This document shows positions 32,999 to 42,358 of a stretch of DNA of 64,000 nucleotides, in pieces. The position numbers were made by a program, and so were the translations under genes. The stretch is taken from contig NZ_UUON01000019.1 in the NCBI RefSeq assembly GCF_900590885.1, positions 79,784 to 143,783 on the forward strand. Direction: 5' to 3'. The stretch comes from Pseudomonas viridiflava (GTDB taxonomy: Bacteria > Pseudomonadota > Gammaproteobacteria > Pseudomonadales > Pseudomonadaceae). The notes beneath the pieces are model-generated. The model searched no databases and had not been told where the DNA came from. It saw only the letters and a program-made list of their open reading frames with translations. Numbering within the stretch: the first letter of the stretch is position 1; each line of letters starts with the position of its first letter.

Positions 32999-33934
32999 TT
33001 ACAGCAGGCCCTGATCCGCGCACACCTTCACCACCTGCTCACGAAACCAGGTATTGGCGCTGTCCTGTTCACTGGTTTCATTCCACTGCATATCCAGGGT
33101 GAACCCCGGTAACCCGTTCGGCGCCTCGCAATGGCCGAACACCGTGGCCGGCGCCAGCAGCTTTTGCACGCGACGCGGCAGGGTGACGATAAAGTCGGTG
33201 CCGGTGATCATTTTCAACGCCGCGCCATAGCTGTTGGCCCGTGCGATCACCTGGCGCTTGTGGGCCTGGCGCGCGAGCCAGCCGTCGATCATGTTGGTGT
33301 CGGAGGTCCACGGCGTGGGGAATACGTGGCGCCGTTCCACGAACGATTGCAGGCTGAATGCCGGCTCCCGGGGCGCCGAGCGTTTATCGAAGACACACAC
33401 CAGGTCGTCTTCCAGCAGCATCTGGGTCTTGAAATCCTTGTGGGCGCGATGGAAATGCGGGCCGAAGCAGATCACCAGATCCAGGCGGCCTTCGCGCAAG
33501 TCGTCGGCGGGGATATCGGTTTCCAGCTTCTGCACATTGACGATCACCGGCAGGTCGGCGCGGTCGAAATTCTTCAACAGGCGCGGCAGGATCAGCTGTT
33601 CGAAATATTCCGGTGCGCACACGTTGAACGTCACGGCCTTCTGAGTCGGGTCGAAGGCCTGGCCACCGGCGTGGCAGAGGTTGATGCTTTCGAGGATTTT
33701 CTGCACATGGCCGTACATGGTGGTGGCCTTGTACGTAGGACGCATACCCGCCCGTGTGTTGATAAACAGCTCATCCTCGAAACTGGTGCGCAATTTCTTC
33801 AGGCTGTAGCTCACGGTGGACTGGCTGACAAACAGCGTTTCTGACACCTCGGTAACGCTGCTCTGGTCGTAGACGGCGATAAACACCATCAAGTCTTGCA
33901 TATCGAGTTTTCTGAGCAAGTTACTGTTTAACAT
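32999..33934 (-). CDS. LysR-family regulator
   Basis: A 311-residue LysR protein: LLRKLDMQDLMVFIAVYDQSSVTEVSETLFVSQSTVSYSLKKLRTSFEDELFINTRAGMRPT is the helix-turn-helix, and the effector domain follows (VTFNVCAPEYFEQLILPRLLKNF). It is the closest regulator to the CynX-like carrier gene, 136 bp away, but both face the same way, with the carrier gene upstream. Role unknown. Confidence 0.88.
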   Translation of the reverse strand: MLNSNLLRKLDMQDLMVFIAVYDQSSVTEVSETLFVSQSTVSYSLKKLRTSFEDELFINTRAGMRPTYKATTMYGHVQKILESINLCHAGGQAFDPTQKAVTFNVCAPEYFEQLILPRLLKNFDRADLPVIVNVQKLETDIPADDLREGRLDLVICFGPHFHRAHKDFKTQMLLEDDLVCVFDKRSAPREPAFSLQSFVERRHVFPTPWTSDTNMIDGWLARQAHKRQVIARANSYGAALKMITGTDFIVTLPRRVQKLLAPATVFGHCEAPNGLPGFTLDMQWNETSEQDSANTWFREQVVKVCADQGLL

Positions 33935-34070
33935 CGGTTCCGTCCGTAAACCCTTGCACCGAACTCAGCACAAGACAGCGCAAAAGCTTAACGGAACGGA
34001 CGTGCCACTAGAAAGCGCTGTAGGTCGTTTCTATGTTTGTTGTGGGACAAATACTGTTGGCAACACGACG

Positions 34071-35258
34071 TCAGCGGATATGCCGCGCGTAATGCTGTGG
34101 GTTGAAGCGCGTGACAATCAGCAGCATCACCACGACCACGGTGGTCAGTGACCACCAGGCCCATTCAAAGCTGCCGAGTTGGTCACGGATCATCCCGGCA
34201 ATCAGTGGCGACAGGCCAGCAATCAGGTAGCCGATACCTTGCACAAAAGCCGTCAGGCCACCGGCGCGGCGCGGGTTGTCCAGGTGGTCGAGGGACAGGA
34301 TCAGGCTCATCGGGAACAGCCCGCCGATTCCCAGGCCCAGCAGGCACGGCCATAGCAGGCTCAGATGCTGCGGCGCAAGAATCAGGCCGCAGAAGCCGAG
34401 GATGATCAGCACCAGCAGCACCGCGACCACGCCGCGTTTATCCTGGCGACGGTTGGCGATGGCCGGGGTGACCAGGCCGGACACCACTTCCATTGCGGTC
34501 AGAAAGCCCAGCAGCAAACCGGCGTTCTGCTCGCTCCAGCCTTGCTCCACGTAGTACGGCGCCAGCCACGCCAGTACACAGGTGTAGGACGCGGTGCCGA
34601 GGCCAAAAAAGATCGCCAGCAACCAGGCGCGGCGATTGCCGAAAAACGACTCCTGCGCGCCGGCCCCGGCGTGCGGCAACGGCGGCAACACTGCGCGCTG
34701 GGCACACCAGAACACCAGGGCCAGCAACGCCAGCGCGGCCCAGATCGCCAGGCCGATGCGCCAGCTGCCGGTCTGCACCTGCACGAAGGGCGAGAACGAC
34801 GCGGCCAACGCCGCACCGCCCATGATGGCGGTGACATACAAGCCCATGAACAGTGAAACGTTGTCGCTGAAACGCGATTTGATCAGCGCCGGCATCAACG
34901 CCTGAATCATCGCAATCCCCACGCCGGCCGCGATGGCACTGACGATCAGCTCCAGCGCCGAATCCAGGAACAAGCGCGACAGTGTGGCCACGCCAATCAC
35001 CAGCAACGACAGCACGATGCTGCGGTGTTCGCCAAACCGCTTGGCCAGGCCCATGCCGAAAAACATCGCCAAACCCATCGCCATCACCGGCAGCATGGTC
35101 AGCAAGGCGGCGCTGCTGAAACTCAACGGCACGTCGGCGCGAATCGATGACAGCAGCGGCCCCACGGCGGCCATCGACGGGCGCAGGTTAAGGGCGACCA
35201 GCACCACGCTGATCATCAGCCAGAGGGCGGTGGCGGGTTTTGCGTGAACGGTTTCCAT
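34071..35258 (-). CDS. CynX/NimT-family MFS transporter
   Basis: 395 residues from the ATG at 35258 (an in-frame ATG 7 codons earlier is possible). It has 12 predicted helices and begins with the CynX-type pattern LWLMISVVLVALNLRPSMAAVGPLLSSIR, with GLAKRFGEHRS between helices 2 and 3 and SLDHLDNPRRAGGLTAFVQGIGYLIAG late. Family members move cyanate, nitroimidazoles or other small compounds; the substrate cannot be told here. It stands alone. Confidence 0.82.
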   Translation of the reverse strand: METVHAKPATALWLMISVVLVALNLRPSMAAVGPLLSSIRADVPLSFSSAALLTMLPVMAMGLAMFFGMGLAKRFGEHRSIVLSLLVIGVATLSRLFLDSALELIVSAIAAGVGIAMIQALMPALIKSRFSDNVSLFMGLYVTAIMGGAALAASFSPFVQVQTGSWRIGLAIWAALALLALVFWCAQRAVLPPLPHAGAGAQESFFGNRRAWLLAIFFGLGTASYTCVLAWLAPYYVEQGWSEQNAGLLLGFLTAMEVVSGLVTPAIANRRQDKRGVVAVLLVLIILGFCGLILAPQHLSLLWPCLLGLGIGGLFPMSLILSLDHLDNPRRAGGLTAFVQGIGYLIAGLSPLIAGMIRDQLGSFEWAWWSLTTVVVVMLLIVTRFNPQHYARHIR

Positions 35259-35371
35259 GGGCAAGCCTTGAATGAACAAGGGCGAATCAGGCCACGTAGC
35301 GGGCAGAGCGGCAAATCAGAAACTCGCAGGCACTATTGAAAAAATGGGCAACTGATACACCTGAGATCAAA

Positions 35372-35384
35372 ATGTGGGAGGGGG
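35372..35384. repeat. Degenerate half REP element
   Basis: ATGTGGGAGGGGG matches the outer arm of the full repeats elsewhere in the window but has no partner arm. It ends 2 bp before the aldehyde dehydrogenase stop codon region. Confidence 0.55.
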
Positions 35385-35386
35385 TG

Positions 35387-36829
35387 TTAGACCGACCTAA
35401 TCACATGCTTGATCTCCTGAAACGCCGCCAACCCCCACGGCCCCAACTCACGGCCGATGCTGCTTTGCTTGTAACCGCCCCACGCCGTCTGCGGGAAGAT
35501 CACCTGCGGGGCGTTGATCCACACCAACCCGGCCTGCAACGCGTTGGCCACGCGCTCGGCGGTTTCGGCATGGGCGCTGACCACGCTGGCCACCAGGCCG
35601 AAATCGCTGTCATTGGCCAAGGCGATGGCCTCGGCCTCAGTGGCAAAACGTCTTACGCACAACACCGGGCCAAAGATTTCTTCGTTCCACAACGCGCTGT
35701 CCAACGGCACATCGGCGAACACCGTAGGGCGAATGAAATAACCCTTCGCCAGCTCGGCCGGGCGCTCCCCGCCACACAGCAACCGCGCGCCATCCTGTAC
35801 GCCACGCTGGATATGCCCCAGCACCCGCTGATACTGCGCACGGTTGATCAGCGCGCCCATTTCCACGTCTTCGGCAAACGGGTCGGCTACGCGAATCCCT
35901 TCAGCCCGCGCCTGCAAACGCTGCAGGAATTCATCCACCAGGCTGTCAGCCACCAGCACGCGGCTGGTGGCGGAACAGATTTGCCCGGCGTTGAAAAAAC
36001 CTCCGCCACACGCCAGCTCTACCGCCAGGTCAAGGTCGGCATCCGCCAGCACCAGCAGCGAAGATTTACCCCCCAGTTCCAGGCTCACGCCCTTGATGGT
36101 TTCGGCGGCGCGTTGCATCACCTGCACCCCCACGGCGTTGCTGCCGGTGAAGGAAATCTTCGCCACGCGGCGGTCGGCGGCCAGCGGTGCACCCACGGCC
36201 AAGCCGGTGCCGCAGACCAGATTGAACACCCCGGCCGGGAAGCCGGCATCGGCAATAATCTGTGCCAATTGCAGCTCTGCCAATGGCGTGACTTCCGACG
36301 GTTTGAGTACCACGCAGCAACCGGCGGCGAGGGCCGGGGCGAGTTTCCACGCGGTGGTCACCATCGGGAAATTCCACGGCACGATCAACCCCACCACGCC
36401 GCACGGCTCGCGGCGCAGGCGCGCGCTGAAGTCTTCGCTGGGCAGGGCCACCGGGCTGTCCTGGCCGGCGTCCATGCCTTCGGCGATCGCGGCGTAGTAC
36501 TCGAAGGTGGCGATCACGTCGTCCACATCGATGCCCGCTTCGAACAACGGCTTGCCGTTGTTGCTCGACTGCACGTGCATCAACTGTTCGCGCTGTTCGC
36601 TCACACCCTGGGCGACCTTGCGCAACAGCGCGCCACGGTCACGGCCAGTGCTTTTCGACCAGTCGGCAAAGGCCGCGCTGGCGGCGTCGACCGCTTGGGT
36701 CACCGCGCCCGCATCGCCGACGCTGACCTGGGCCAACGCTTGCTCGGTGGCCGGGTTGATCACCTCGAGCACCTCAACACCTGCACGCCACGCGCCGTTG
36801 ATATACACACCGTTCAACACCGCGTTCAT
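35387..36829 (-). CDS. Aldehyde dehydrogenase, possibly 4-guanidinobutyraldehyde dehydrogenase
   Basis: 480 residues from the ATG at 36829, which overlaps the decarboxylase stop (ATGA). Typical ALDH features: VVGLIVPWNFPMVTTAWKLAPALAAG, the NAD-binding FTGSNAVGVQVM, ELGGKSSLLVLADADLD with the catalytic Glu, GGGFFNAGQICSATSR with the catalytic Cys, and NEEIFGPVLCV. Coupling to an AruI-like enzyme suggests it oxidises the aldehyde that enzyme makes; the aminotransferase and later steps are not in the window. Confidence 0.85.
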   Translation of the reverse strand: MNAVLNGVYINGAWRAGVEVLEVINPATEQALAQVSVGDAGAVTQAVDAASAAFADWSKSTGRDRGALLRKVAQGVSEQREQLMHVQSSNNGKPLFEAGIDVDDVIATFEYYAAIAEGMDAGQDSPVALPSEDFSARLRREPCGVVGLIVPWNFPMVTTAWKLAPALAAGCCVVLKPSEVTPLAELQLAQIIADAGFPAGVFNLVCGTGLAVGAPLAADRRVAKISFTGSNAVGVQVMQRAAETIKGVSLELGGKSSLLVLADADLDLAVELACGGGFFNAGQICSATSRVLVADSLVDEFLQRLQARAEGIRVADPFAEDVEMGALINRAQYQRVLGHIQRGVQDGARLLCGGERPAELAKGYFIRPTVFADVPLDSALWNEEIFGPVLCVRRFATEAEAIALANDSDFGLVASVVSAHAETAERVANALQAGLVWINAPQVIFPQTAWGGYKQSSIGRELGPWGLAAFQEIKHVIRSV

Positions 36830-38451
36830 TCCGCCACCTCGTTCATCCAAAGCCCTTGGTCAATTTCAATCAGCGTCGGCCCCTGGCGATCAGCGGCAGT
36901 GCGCAAGGCGGTGCGCAACGATTCGATTCCCTGGATGCGTTCAGCCGCGCAGCCCAGGGCCTTGGCCACACCGATAAAGTCCGGCGTGTAGATGTCCACA
37001 CCCACCGGCTCGATGGCGCGGTTGAGCATGTATTTCTTGATCTCTTCATAGCCCTGGTTATTCCACAGCAGCACGATCACCGGCGTGCGCGCCTCCACCG
37101 CGCTGGCCAGTTCCGGCAGGCTGAATTGCAGCCCGCCGTCGCCGATCAGGCACACCACCGGTTGCCCATCGCCACGCCCCAGCCAGGCGCCGATGGCGGC
37201 GGGCAGGGCGTAGCCCAGGGTGCCGTAGCCGGTGGACGAGTTGAACCAGCGGCGCGGGTGGTCGGGGTTCAGGGTCAGGTTGCCGCTGTACACCGGTTGG
37301 GTCGAATCGCCCACCAGCACCGCGCCGGGCAGTTCTTTCAGAATGGTGTTGAGGAACAGGGTTTGTGCGCGGGTGGCGGCGTCCCAGGTGGGCGTCAATT
37401 CAGCCCACAAACGGGCGACTCGCGGCGCGCCCCAGTGTGGCTCGCGGGTAGCCAAAGGCTGGCTGCTCAGCTCGGCCAGCAAGGCCTCGGCGGCGATCTG
37501 CGCGTCGGCCACCAGCGCGACCTGCGGCGGGTAGTTGCGCACGCTCTGGTCGGGGTCGATATCGATGCGCAGCAATGCGCCGGGGATTTCAAAGCCGCCG
37601 GCGAAGGTCACGTCGTAGTCGGTTTCCGCCAGCTCGGTGCCAATCGCCAGCACCACGTCGGCTTCGGCCACCAGCGCGCGGGTCGCCACCAGGGTTTGGG
37701 TCGAGCCGATCAGCAGCGGGTGGTCGCCAGGCAGCATGCCCTTGGCGTTGATGGTCAGGGCCACCGGTGCGCCAAGGGCTTCGGCCAAGCGGGTCAATGC
37801 AGGGGCGGCATCAATGGCACCGCCACCGGCGAGGATCAGCGGGCGTTTGGCGGCTGCCAGCAACTGGCTCATCTGCGTCACCGCCGCTGGTGCCGCACCG
37901 GCACGCGCCACGCTGACTGGTTCGCTGCCGAGCAGCGCGTCGGCGTTTTCCACCAGCACATCCAGCGGAATCTCGATATGCACCGGGCGCGGCCGGCCCG
38001 CCTGGAACAGCGCAAACGCGCGCGCCAGCACGCCGGGCAACTCCGCCGCCGACATCAAGGTATGCGAGAACGCCGCCACGCCGGCAATCATCGCGCTCTG
38101 GTTCGGCAGCTCATGCAGCTTGCCGCGCCCGCCGCCCAACTGGCTGCGCGATTGCACGCTGGAAATCACCAGCATCGGGATCGAGTCGGCGTAGGCCTGG
38201 CCCATGGCGGTGGTGATATTGGTCATGCCGGGGCCGGTGATGATGAAGCACACACCCGGCTTGCCGCTGGTGCGCGCGTAACCGTCGGCCATAAAGCCGG
38301 CGCCCTGTTCGTGGCGCGGGGTGACGTGGCGGATGCTGGACCGGGCCAGGCCGCGATACAGCTCCACGGTGTGCACGCCGGGGATGCCGAACACCTGGTC
38401 CACGCCGTAGCGTTCCAGGAGGTGGACCAATACTTCGCCGCAGGTCGCCAT
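36826..38451 (-). CDS. Thiamine-diphosphate decarboxylase, probably 5-guanidino-2-oxopentanoate decarboxylase (AruI-like)
   Basis: A 541-residue ThDP enzyme with three domains: pyrimidine-binding (VDQVFGIPGVHTVELYRGLAR; catalytic Glu within TPRHEQGAGFMADGYAR), central (PLILAGGGAIDAAPALTRLAEALGAPV) and PP-binding with GDGGLQFSLPELASAV...LLWNN. The overall sequence resembles AruI, which decarboxylates 2-ketoarginine in the arginine transaminase pathway of P. aeruginosa. Other 2-oxoacid decarboxylases are possible. It is translationally coupled to the aldehyde dehydrogenase and divergent from a LysR gene. Confidence 0.8.
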   Translation of the reverse strand: MATCGEVLVHLLERYGVDQVFGIPGVHTVELYRGLARSSIRHVTPRHEQGAGFMADGYARTSGKPGVCFIITGPGMTNITTAMGQAYADSIPMLVISSVQSRSQLGGGRGKLHELPNQSAMIAGVAAFSHTLMSAAELPGVLARAFALFQAGRPRPVHIEIPLDVLVENADALLGSEPVSVARAGAAPAAVTQMSQLLAAAKRPLILAGGGAIDAAPALTRLAEALGAPVALTINAKGMLPGDHPLLIGSTQTLVATRALVAEADVVLAIGTELAETDYDVTFAGGFEIPGALLRIDIDPDQSVRNYPPQVALVADAQIAAEALLAELSSQPLATREPHWGAPRVARLWAELTPTWDAATRAQTLFLNTILKELPGAVLVGDSTQPVYSGNLTLNPDHPRRWFNSSTGYGTLGYALPAAIGAWLGRGDGQPVVCLIGDGGLQFSLPELASAVEARTPVIVLLWNNQGYEEIKKYMLNRAIEPVGVDIYTPDFIGVAKALGCAAERIQGIESLRTALRTAADRQGPTLIEIDQGLWMNEVAE

Positions 38452-38562
38452 GCATGTCGCTCTTGTTATGGATTCGAGGCGCTATTGGAGCGGTTGGCCG
38501 GTAGCGGCAACAATCGATAAAAAGTCATACTAGCCATGTCCTCACGTCATGGCTCAGCCCCT

Positions 38563-39429
38563 ATGAAACGCCTCCCGCCGCTGCCAGCGCTGCACACCTT
38601 TTGGGTCACGGCCCAGTGCTGCAACTTCACCCGTGCCGCCGAGCAGCTGCATATCACCCAGGGGGCGGTGAGCCGCCAGATCGCCGGGTTGGAAAGCCAC
38701 TTGGGCTATGCGTTGTTCCAGCGCCAGGCGCGGGGCTTGAGCCTGACCGAGGAAGGCCGCGAATGGTCGCTGCGCGCACAGCAGGTGTTCGGCCTGATCG
38801 GTGAGGCGGTGGAGCAGATCGGCGGCCGCCGCGAAACCCTGCAACTCAAGGCCTCTACCTGTGTGATGCGCTGGCTGCTGCCGCGCCTGATGCAGTGGCA
38901 ACGCGAGCGCCCGGACGTGCCGGTGGAGCTCACCACCACCGTGGCCTACACCGTGGATTTTCGCCGCGAGGCGTTCGACGCAGCGGTGATCTATGCGCCT
39001 ATCGCCGAGCAATCGGCCGAGGCTCGGCATTTGTTTGATGAACAACTCACGCCGGTCTGCGCGCCGGGTTTGCTCGGGGTTTTGCGCACGCCGGCGGATT
39101 TGCAACAACAAGTGTTGCTGCACCCCACGCGGGATGAACGCGATTGGGCGTTGTGGCTGAAGGCGGCGAATGCACGGCTGAGCAATATGGCCCAGGGGCA
39201 TCATTTTGAAACCCTGGATTTGGCGATGACCGTGGCGTCGCAAGGTTCGGGGGTGGCGATTGGCGACAGTGCGTTGATCGGCGAGGATTTGAAGGCGGGA
39301 CGGTTGGCGATGCCGTTTGAGCTGCGGGTGCCGACGGGGATGGGCTATTACCTGGTGTATCCGCCGGGGACCGAGCCGTCGGCGGGGCTGGTGGCGCTGA
39401 TGGATTGGCTGGTTAGCCAGGCACAGTAG
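38563..39429 (+). CDS. LysR-family regulator (GcvA-like subgroup)
   Basis: The start at 38563 (MKRLPPLPALHTFWVTAQCCNFTRAAEQLHITQGAVSRQIAGLESHLGYALFQRQARGLSLTEEGR) matches the GcvA-type N-terminus; an ATG at 38536 is in frame. 288 residues, with an effector domain from about 85. It is divergent from the decarboxylase/aldehyde dehydrogenase operon with about 110 bp between, so it probably controls that operon. Confidence 0.9.
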   Translation: MKRLPPLPALHTFWVTAQCCNFTRAAEQLHITQGAVSRQIAGLESHLGYALFQRQARGLSLTEEGREWSLRAQQVFGLIGEAVEQIGGRRETLQLKASTCVMRWLLPRLMQWQRERPDVPVELTTTVAYTVDFRREAFDAAVIYAPIAEQSAEARHLFDEQLTPVCAPGLLGVLRTPADLQQQVLLHPTRDERDWALWLKAANARLSNMAQGHHFETLDLAMTVASQGSGVAIGDSALIGEDLKAGRLAMPFELRVPTGMGYYLVYPPGTEPSAGLVALMDWLVSQAQ

Positions 39430-39448
39430 CCCTGACACTGAAGATCCA

Positions 39449-39542
39449 AATGTGGGAGGGGGCTTGCTCCCGATAGCGGTGGGTCAGTTGGAACAACTTT
39501 GACTGACACACCCTCATCGGGGGCAAGCCCCCTCCCACATTT
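39449..39542. repeat. REP pair (REPIN), GTGGGAGGGGGCTTGC type
   Basis: Outer arms AATGTGGGAGGGGGC and GCCCCCTCCCACATT enclose inner inverted GTCAGT/ACTGAC. It fills the gap between convergent genes and is followed by a T run. Confidence 0.9.
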
Positions 39543-39556
39543 TTGACCGCGTTGGA

Positions 39557-40171
39557 TCAGTAGCCGACGGTGAAGCGTTGGCGCGAGTGTTTCGGCGACT
39601 CAACCTCATCGATCAGGGCAATCGCATAGTCGGAAAAGCTGATCCAGCTGCGGCCTTCACTGCTTACCAGCAAGTCATCCTGGCCCAGGCGGAATGTGCC
39701 GGTGCGCTCGGTTTCAACAAACTCCGCCGATGGCGACAGGAAGGTCCAATCCAAATCCTTCTCCTGACGCAGCACGTCAAGGAACGCCGCGCCCGCAGTG
39801 GCTTCGGCCTTGTATTCGGCCGGGAAACCTTCGCTGTCGATCACCCGGCCGCCGCCCGGCAACAGCAGCGAACCCGCACCGCCGACCACCAGCAGGCGTT
39901 TCACCCCGGCTTGTTTCACCGGGCCGATCACGGCAGCGGCGGGCAGGGTGGCAAAATGCGCCGCACTGATCACCACATCACTGCCACTGACCGCTTGCTG
40001 CAGAGCAGTGGCGTCCAGTGCGTCGACTTGTTTCACGGTTACGCCAGGACGCGCCACCAGTTTGTCGGTATTACGCGCGATAGCCACAACGCTATGCCCA
40101 CGACGCAATGCTTCTTCCAGCAGTTGGCTACCGGCACGGCCAGTAGCGCCAATGATTGCAATCTTGCTCAT
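39557..40171 (-). CDS. NAD(P)-binding protein of the NmrA/SDR-like type
   Basis: 204 residues. MSKIAIIGATGRAGSQLLEEALRRGHSVVAIARN is a dinucleotide-binding motif (GxTGxxG variant GATGRAG). Later parts are SGSDVVISAAHF, VKRLLVVGGAGSL and DLDWTFLSPSAEF. The family includes flavin/biliverdin reductase-like and redox-sensing NmrA-like proteins. It lies 33 bp from the MBL gene and shares its direction, so the two may be co-transcribed. Confidence 0.82.
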   Translation of the reverse strand: MSKIAIIGATGRAGSQLLEEALRRGHSVVAIARNTDKLVARPGVTVKQVDALDATALQQAVSGSDVVISAAHFATLPAAAVIGPVKQAGVKRLLVVGGAGSLLLPGGGRVIDSEGFPAEYKAEATAGAAFLDVLRQEKDLDWTFLSPSAEFVETERTGTFRLGQDDLLVSSEGRSWISFSDYAIALIDEVESPKHSRQRFTVGY

Positions 40172-40204
40172 GCTGTTCTCCAGTAAGTCAGGGTTTAAAA
40201 CTAT

Positions 40205-41071
40205 TCACCACTTCATTTCGCCCTTGGCGACTTTGGCGCTGAGTTCCAGCGAGCTTTCGTCGGCGAGGGTGGGGTAACGCTTTTTCATCGCCGCGATCAG
40301 CTCGGCGGCGTTCTTGGCTTTGTCGGCTTCATCGTCGAAGGCCTGGATGTAACCGGCGGTAAACTCCACGGCTTCAAGGGTCGGCGTGCCCAGGTAGTGG
40401 CCGGGCACCACGGTACGTGGGTTCAGCTGTTCGATGCGCTGTAGGGTAGCGAGCCAGTCTTTGTGGGATTTGGCACTCTGGGTGTCGGCCATCCACACGT
40501 GAATGTTTTGCGCGACCACCACGCCACCGACCACGGCCTTGATCGACGGGATCCACACAAAGCTGCGGTCCGGCTGCGGGCCATCCAGGCCGATCACCTG
40601 CAGTTGCTGGCCTTCCAGGCTCAGGCTGGCGCCTTGCAGCACCTGCGGCACGATGGTTTTGGCGGGTTTGTCGGCGCCCATTTTCGGGCCCCAGAATTCA
40701 AGCTTGGCGGCCACGGTGGCGTTGATATGGTCGACCACCGGTTTCGGCGCCAGCACTTTGGCGTCGGGGAAGGCAGCGGTCAGGGTGTCGAGGCCGAAGT
40801 AGTAGTCCGGGTCGCCATGGCTGATGTAGATGGTGGTCAGGTGCTTGCCGCTGGCGCGGATCTTCTGCACCAACTGCTCGGCCTGGCCCTTGCCGAATTG
40901 CGCGTCGACCAGGATCGCGTCCCTCGCGCCGCTGACCAGCACCGAGCTGACCGGGAAGATGGCCGCTGTGCCTGGGTTGTACACGTCGAGGGTCAGCTCG
41001 GCCGCTGAGGCATGGGCGGCGAACGCCAGGGCGGCGGTGGCCAGGGTCAGGCGCTTGAGGGTCGAGAGCAT
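40205..41071 (-). CDS. Secreted MBL-fold protein with altered metal motif
   Basis: 288 residues with signal peptide MLSTLKRLTLATAALAFAAHASA. The fold is clear (VLVSGARDAILVDAQFGKGQAEQLVQKI and RTVVPGHYLG), but the canonical HxHxDH is ISHGDPDYYFG: the second His is Asp and the last His is Tyr. The first His, the Asp and the later VVPGHY His are kept. Related annotated proteins exist in Pseudomonas, so it may be a subfamily with a changed metal site. It is divergent from a LysR gene. Confidence 0.82.
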   Translation of the reverse strand: MLSTLKRLTLATAALAFAAHASAAELTLDVYNPGTAAIFPVSSVLVSGARDAILVDAQFGKGQAEQLVQKIRASGKHLTTIYISHGDPDYYFGLDTLTAAFPDAKVLAPKPVVDHINATVAAKLEFWGPKMGADKPAKTIVPQVLQGASLSLEGQQLQVIGLDGPQPDRSFVWIPSIKAVVGGVVVAQNIHVWMADTQSAKSHKDWLATLQRIEQLNPRTVVPGHYLGTPTLEAVEFTAGYIQAFDDEADKAKNAAELIAAMKKRYPTLADESSLELSAKVAKGEMKW

Positions 41072-41175
41072 CGGGCAGTTCCAGCAGTGGTTGAAGGTGG
41101 ACAGAGCTTAGTTGCACCAAACGAGACTAAAAATGCGATGCTGGAACATAGTTTGTTTCTAAAAGCGTGCAAATC

Positions 41176-42081
41176 ATGGATCGTCTTCAAGCAATGCGTG
41201 TGTTTGTCACGGTGGTGGACCTTGGCAGCCAGTCTGCCGCCGCCGACCATCTGGACCTGTCGCGCCCGGTGGTGTCGCGCTACCTGGCCGAGCTGGAAGA
41301 CTGGGTGGGCGCGCGTTTGCTGCACCGCACCACGCGCAAGCTCAGCCTGACGGCGGCGGGCAGCGAAACCCTGCCACGCTGTCGGCAACTGCTGGAGCTG
41401 TGCGGCGACATGCAGGCCGCCGTTCGCGAGCCCGATGACGCGCCGCGCGGCCTGCTGCGCCTGAGTGTCAGCACCTCGTTCGGCCAGGCGCAATTGGCCG
41501 AGGCCATCGCCGAATACGTGAAGCGCTGCCCACTGGTCACGGTCGACCTGCAGATGCTCGATCGCACGGTCAACCTGGTGGATGAACGCATTGACCTGGC
41601 CATCCGCACCAGCAATGACCTGGACCCCAACCTGATCGCGCGGCGCCTCACCGTCTGTCGCTCCGTGGTGTGTGCCACGCCGGCGTATCTGCTGGCGCAT
41701 CCGGCGCCGCAGAAGGTCGAAGACCTGGCTCGGCACAACTGCCTGACCCATTCCTACTTCGGCAAAAGCCTGTGGCATTTCGAAGAGCAGGGCGATCACG
41801 TGTCCGTGCCGGTGCACGGCAATATCACTGCCAACGAGGCCAGCACCCTGCTGCGGGTCACGTTGGCCGGGGCCGGGGTGGCGATGCTGCCCAGTTACCA
41901 GGCCGGCGATTACATCCGCAGTGGCGAACTGGTGCGCCTGCTGCCCGCTGCCGAGCCCCGGCAGATGAACATCTACGCGGTCTACGCCTCGCGCAAGCAT
42001 ATGCCGTCGGCGTTGCGCAGCCTGTTGGATTTTTTGGTGTTGAGGTTTCCGGAAGAGCCGGCGTGGGATGTCGGCCTGTAA
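41176..42081 (+). CDS. LysR-family regulator
   Basis: From ATG 41176, 301 residues: MDRLQAMRVFVTVVDLGSQSAAADHLDLSRPVVSRYLAELEDWVGARLLHRTTRKLSLTAAG is the helix-turn-helix. The effector domain resembles the group that controls neighbouring oxidoreductase genes (LSVSTSFGQAQLAEAIAEYVKRCPLVTVDL). It is divergent from the MBL/NmrA-like genes with about 104 bp between, so these are the likely targets. Confidence 0.9.
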   Translation: MDRLQAMRVFVTVVDLGSQSAAADHLDLSRPVVSRYLAELEDWVGARLLHRTTRKLSLTAAGSETLPRCRQLLELCGDMQAAVREPDDAPRGLLRLSVSTSFGQAQLAEAIAEYVKRCPLVTVDLQMLDRTVNLVDERIDLAIRTSNDLDPNLIARRLTVCRSVVCATPAYLLAHPAPQKVEDLARHNCLTHSYFGKSLWHFEEQGDHVSVPVHGNITANEASTLLRVTLAGAGVAMLPSYQAGDYIRSGELVRLLPAAEPRQMNIYAVYASRKHMPSALRSLLDFLVLRFPEEPAWDVGL

Positions 42082-42181
42082 GCCTGCATCAACCGGTTGA
42101 ATGTCACCCGATAATGGCAACTTGCTCTGGCTGGCCTATGCTTTAAACAGCACCGTGTAGAACCGCTCAGAGGTCTTTGCC

Positions 42182-42358
42182 ATGGGCATCAAAACCAGAA
42201 AATACCTGATGATTTTTACCCTTTGCGCCTTGGCGAGTGCGCTGTATGGCACGGCCGCCTTCCGTGTGGAGCAAACCCGCATGCAGCCGACCTTTGCGAT
42301 CAGCTGCCATCAGGACCAATGCGTTCCCCATACCGGCAGTTTCAGCGCGCTCAGGTAG
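42182..42358 (+). CDS. Small membrane or secreted protein with CHxxxC motif
   Basis: A 58-residue frame from ATG 42182 with AGAGG 8 bp upstream. MGIKTRKYLMIFTLCALASA is a basic start plus a hydrophobic segment (signal peptide or anchor), followed by a polar tail with SCHQDQCVPHTGSF: two Cys and two His close together. It ends 8 bp inside the pobR 3' end on the other strand. Not recognised; the ribosome site and clean signal-like start support it. Confidence 0.62.
   Translation: MGIKTRKYLMIFTLCALASALYGTAAFRVEQTRMQPTFAISCHQDQCVPHTGSFSALR

Noticed and set aside
36856..38520. 554-codon plus-strand frame over the ThDP decarboxylase
   Set aside because: His/Gln/Arg-rich shadow typical of high-GC antisense; the other strand carries all ThDP motifs.
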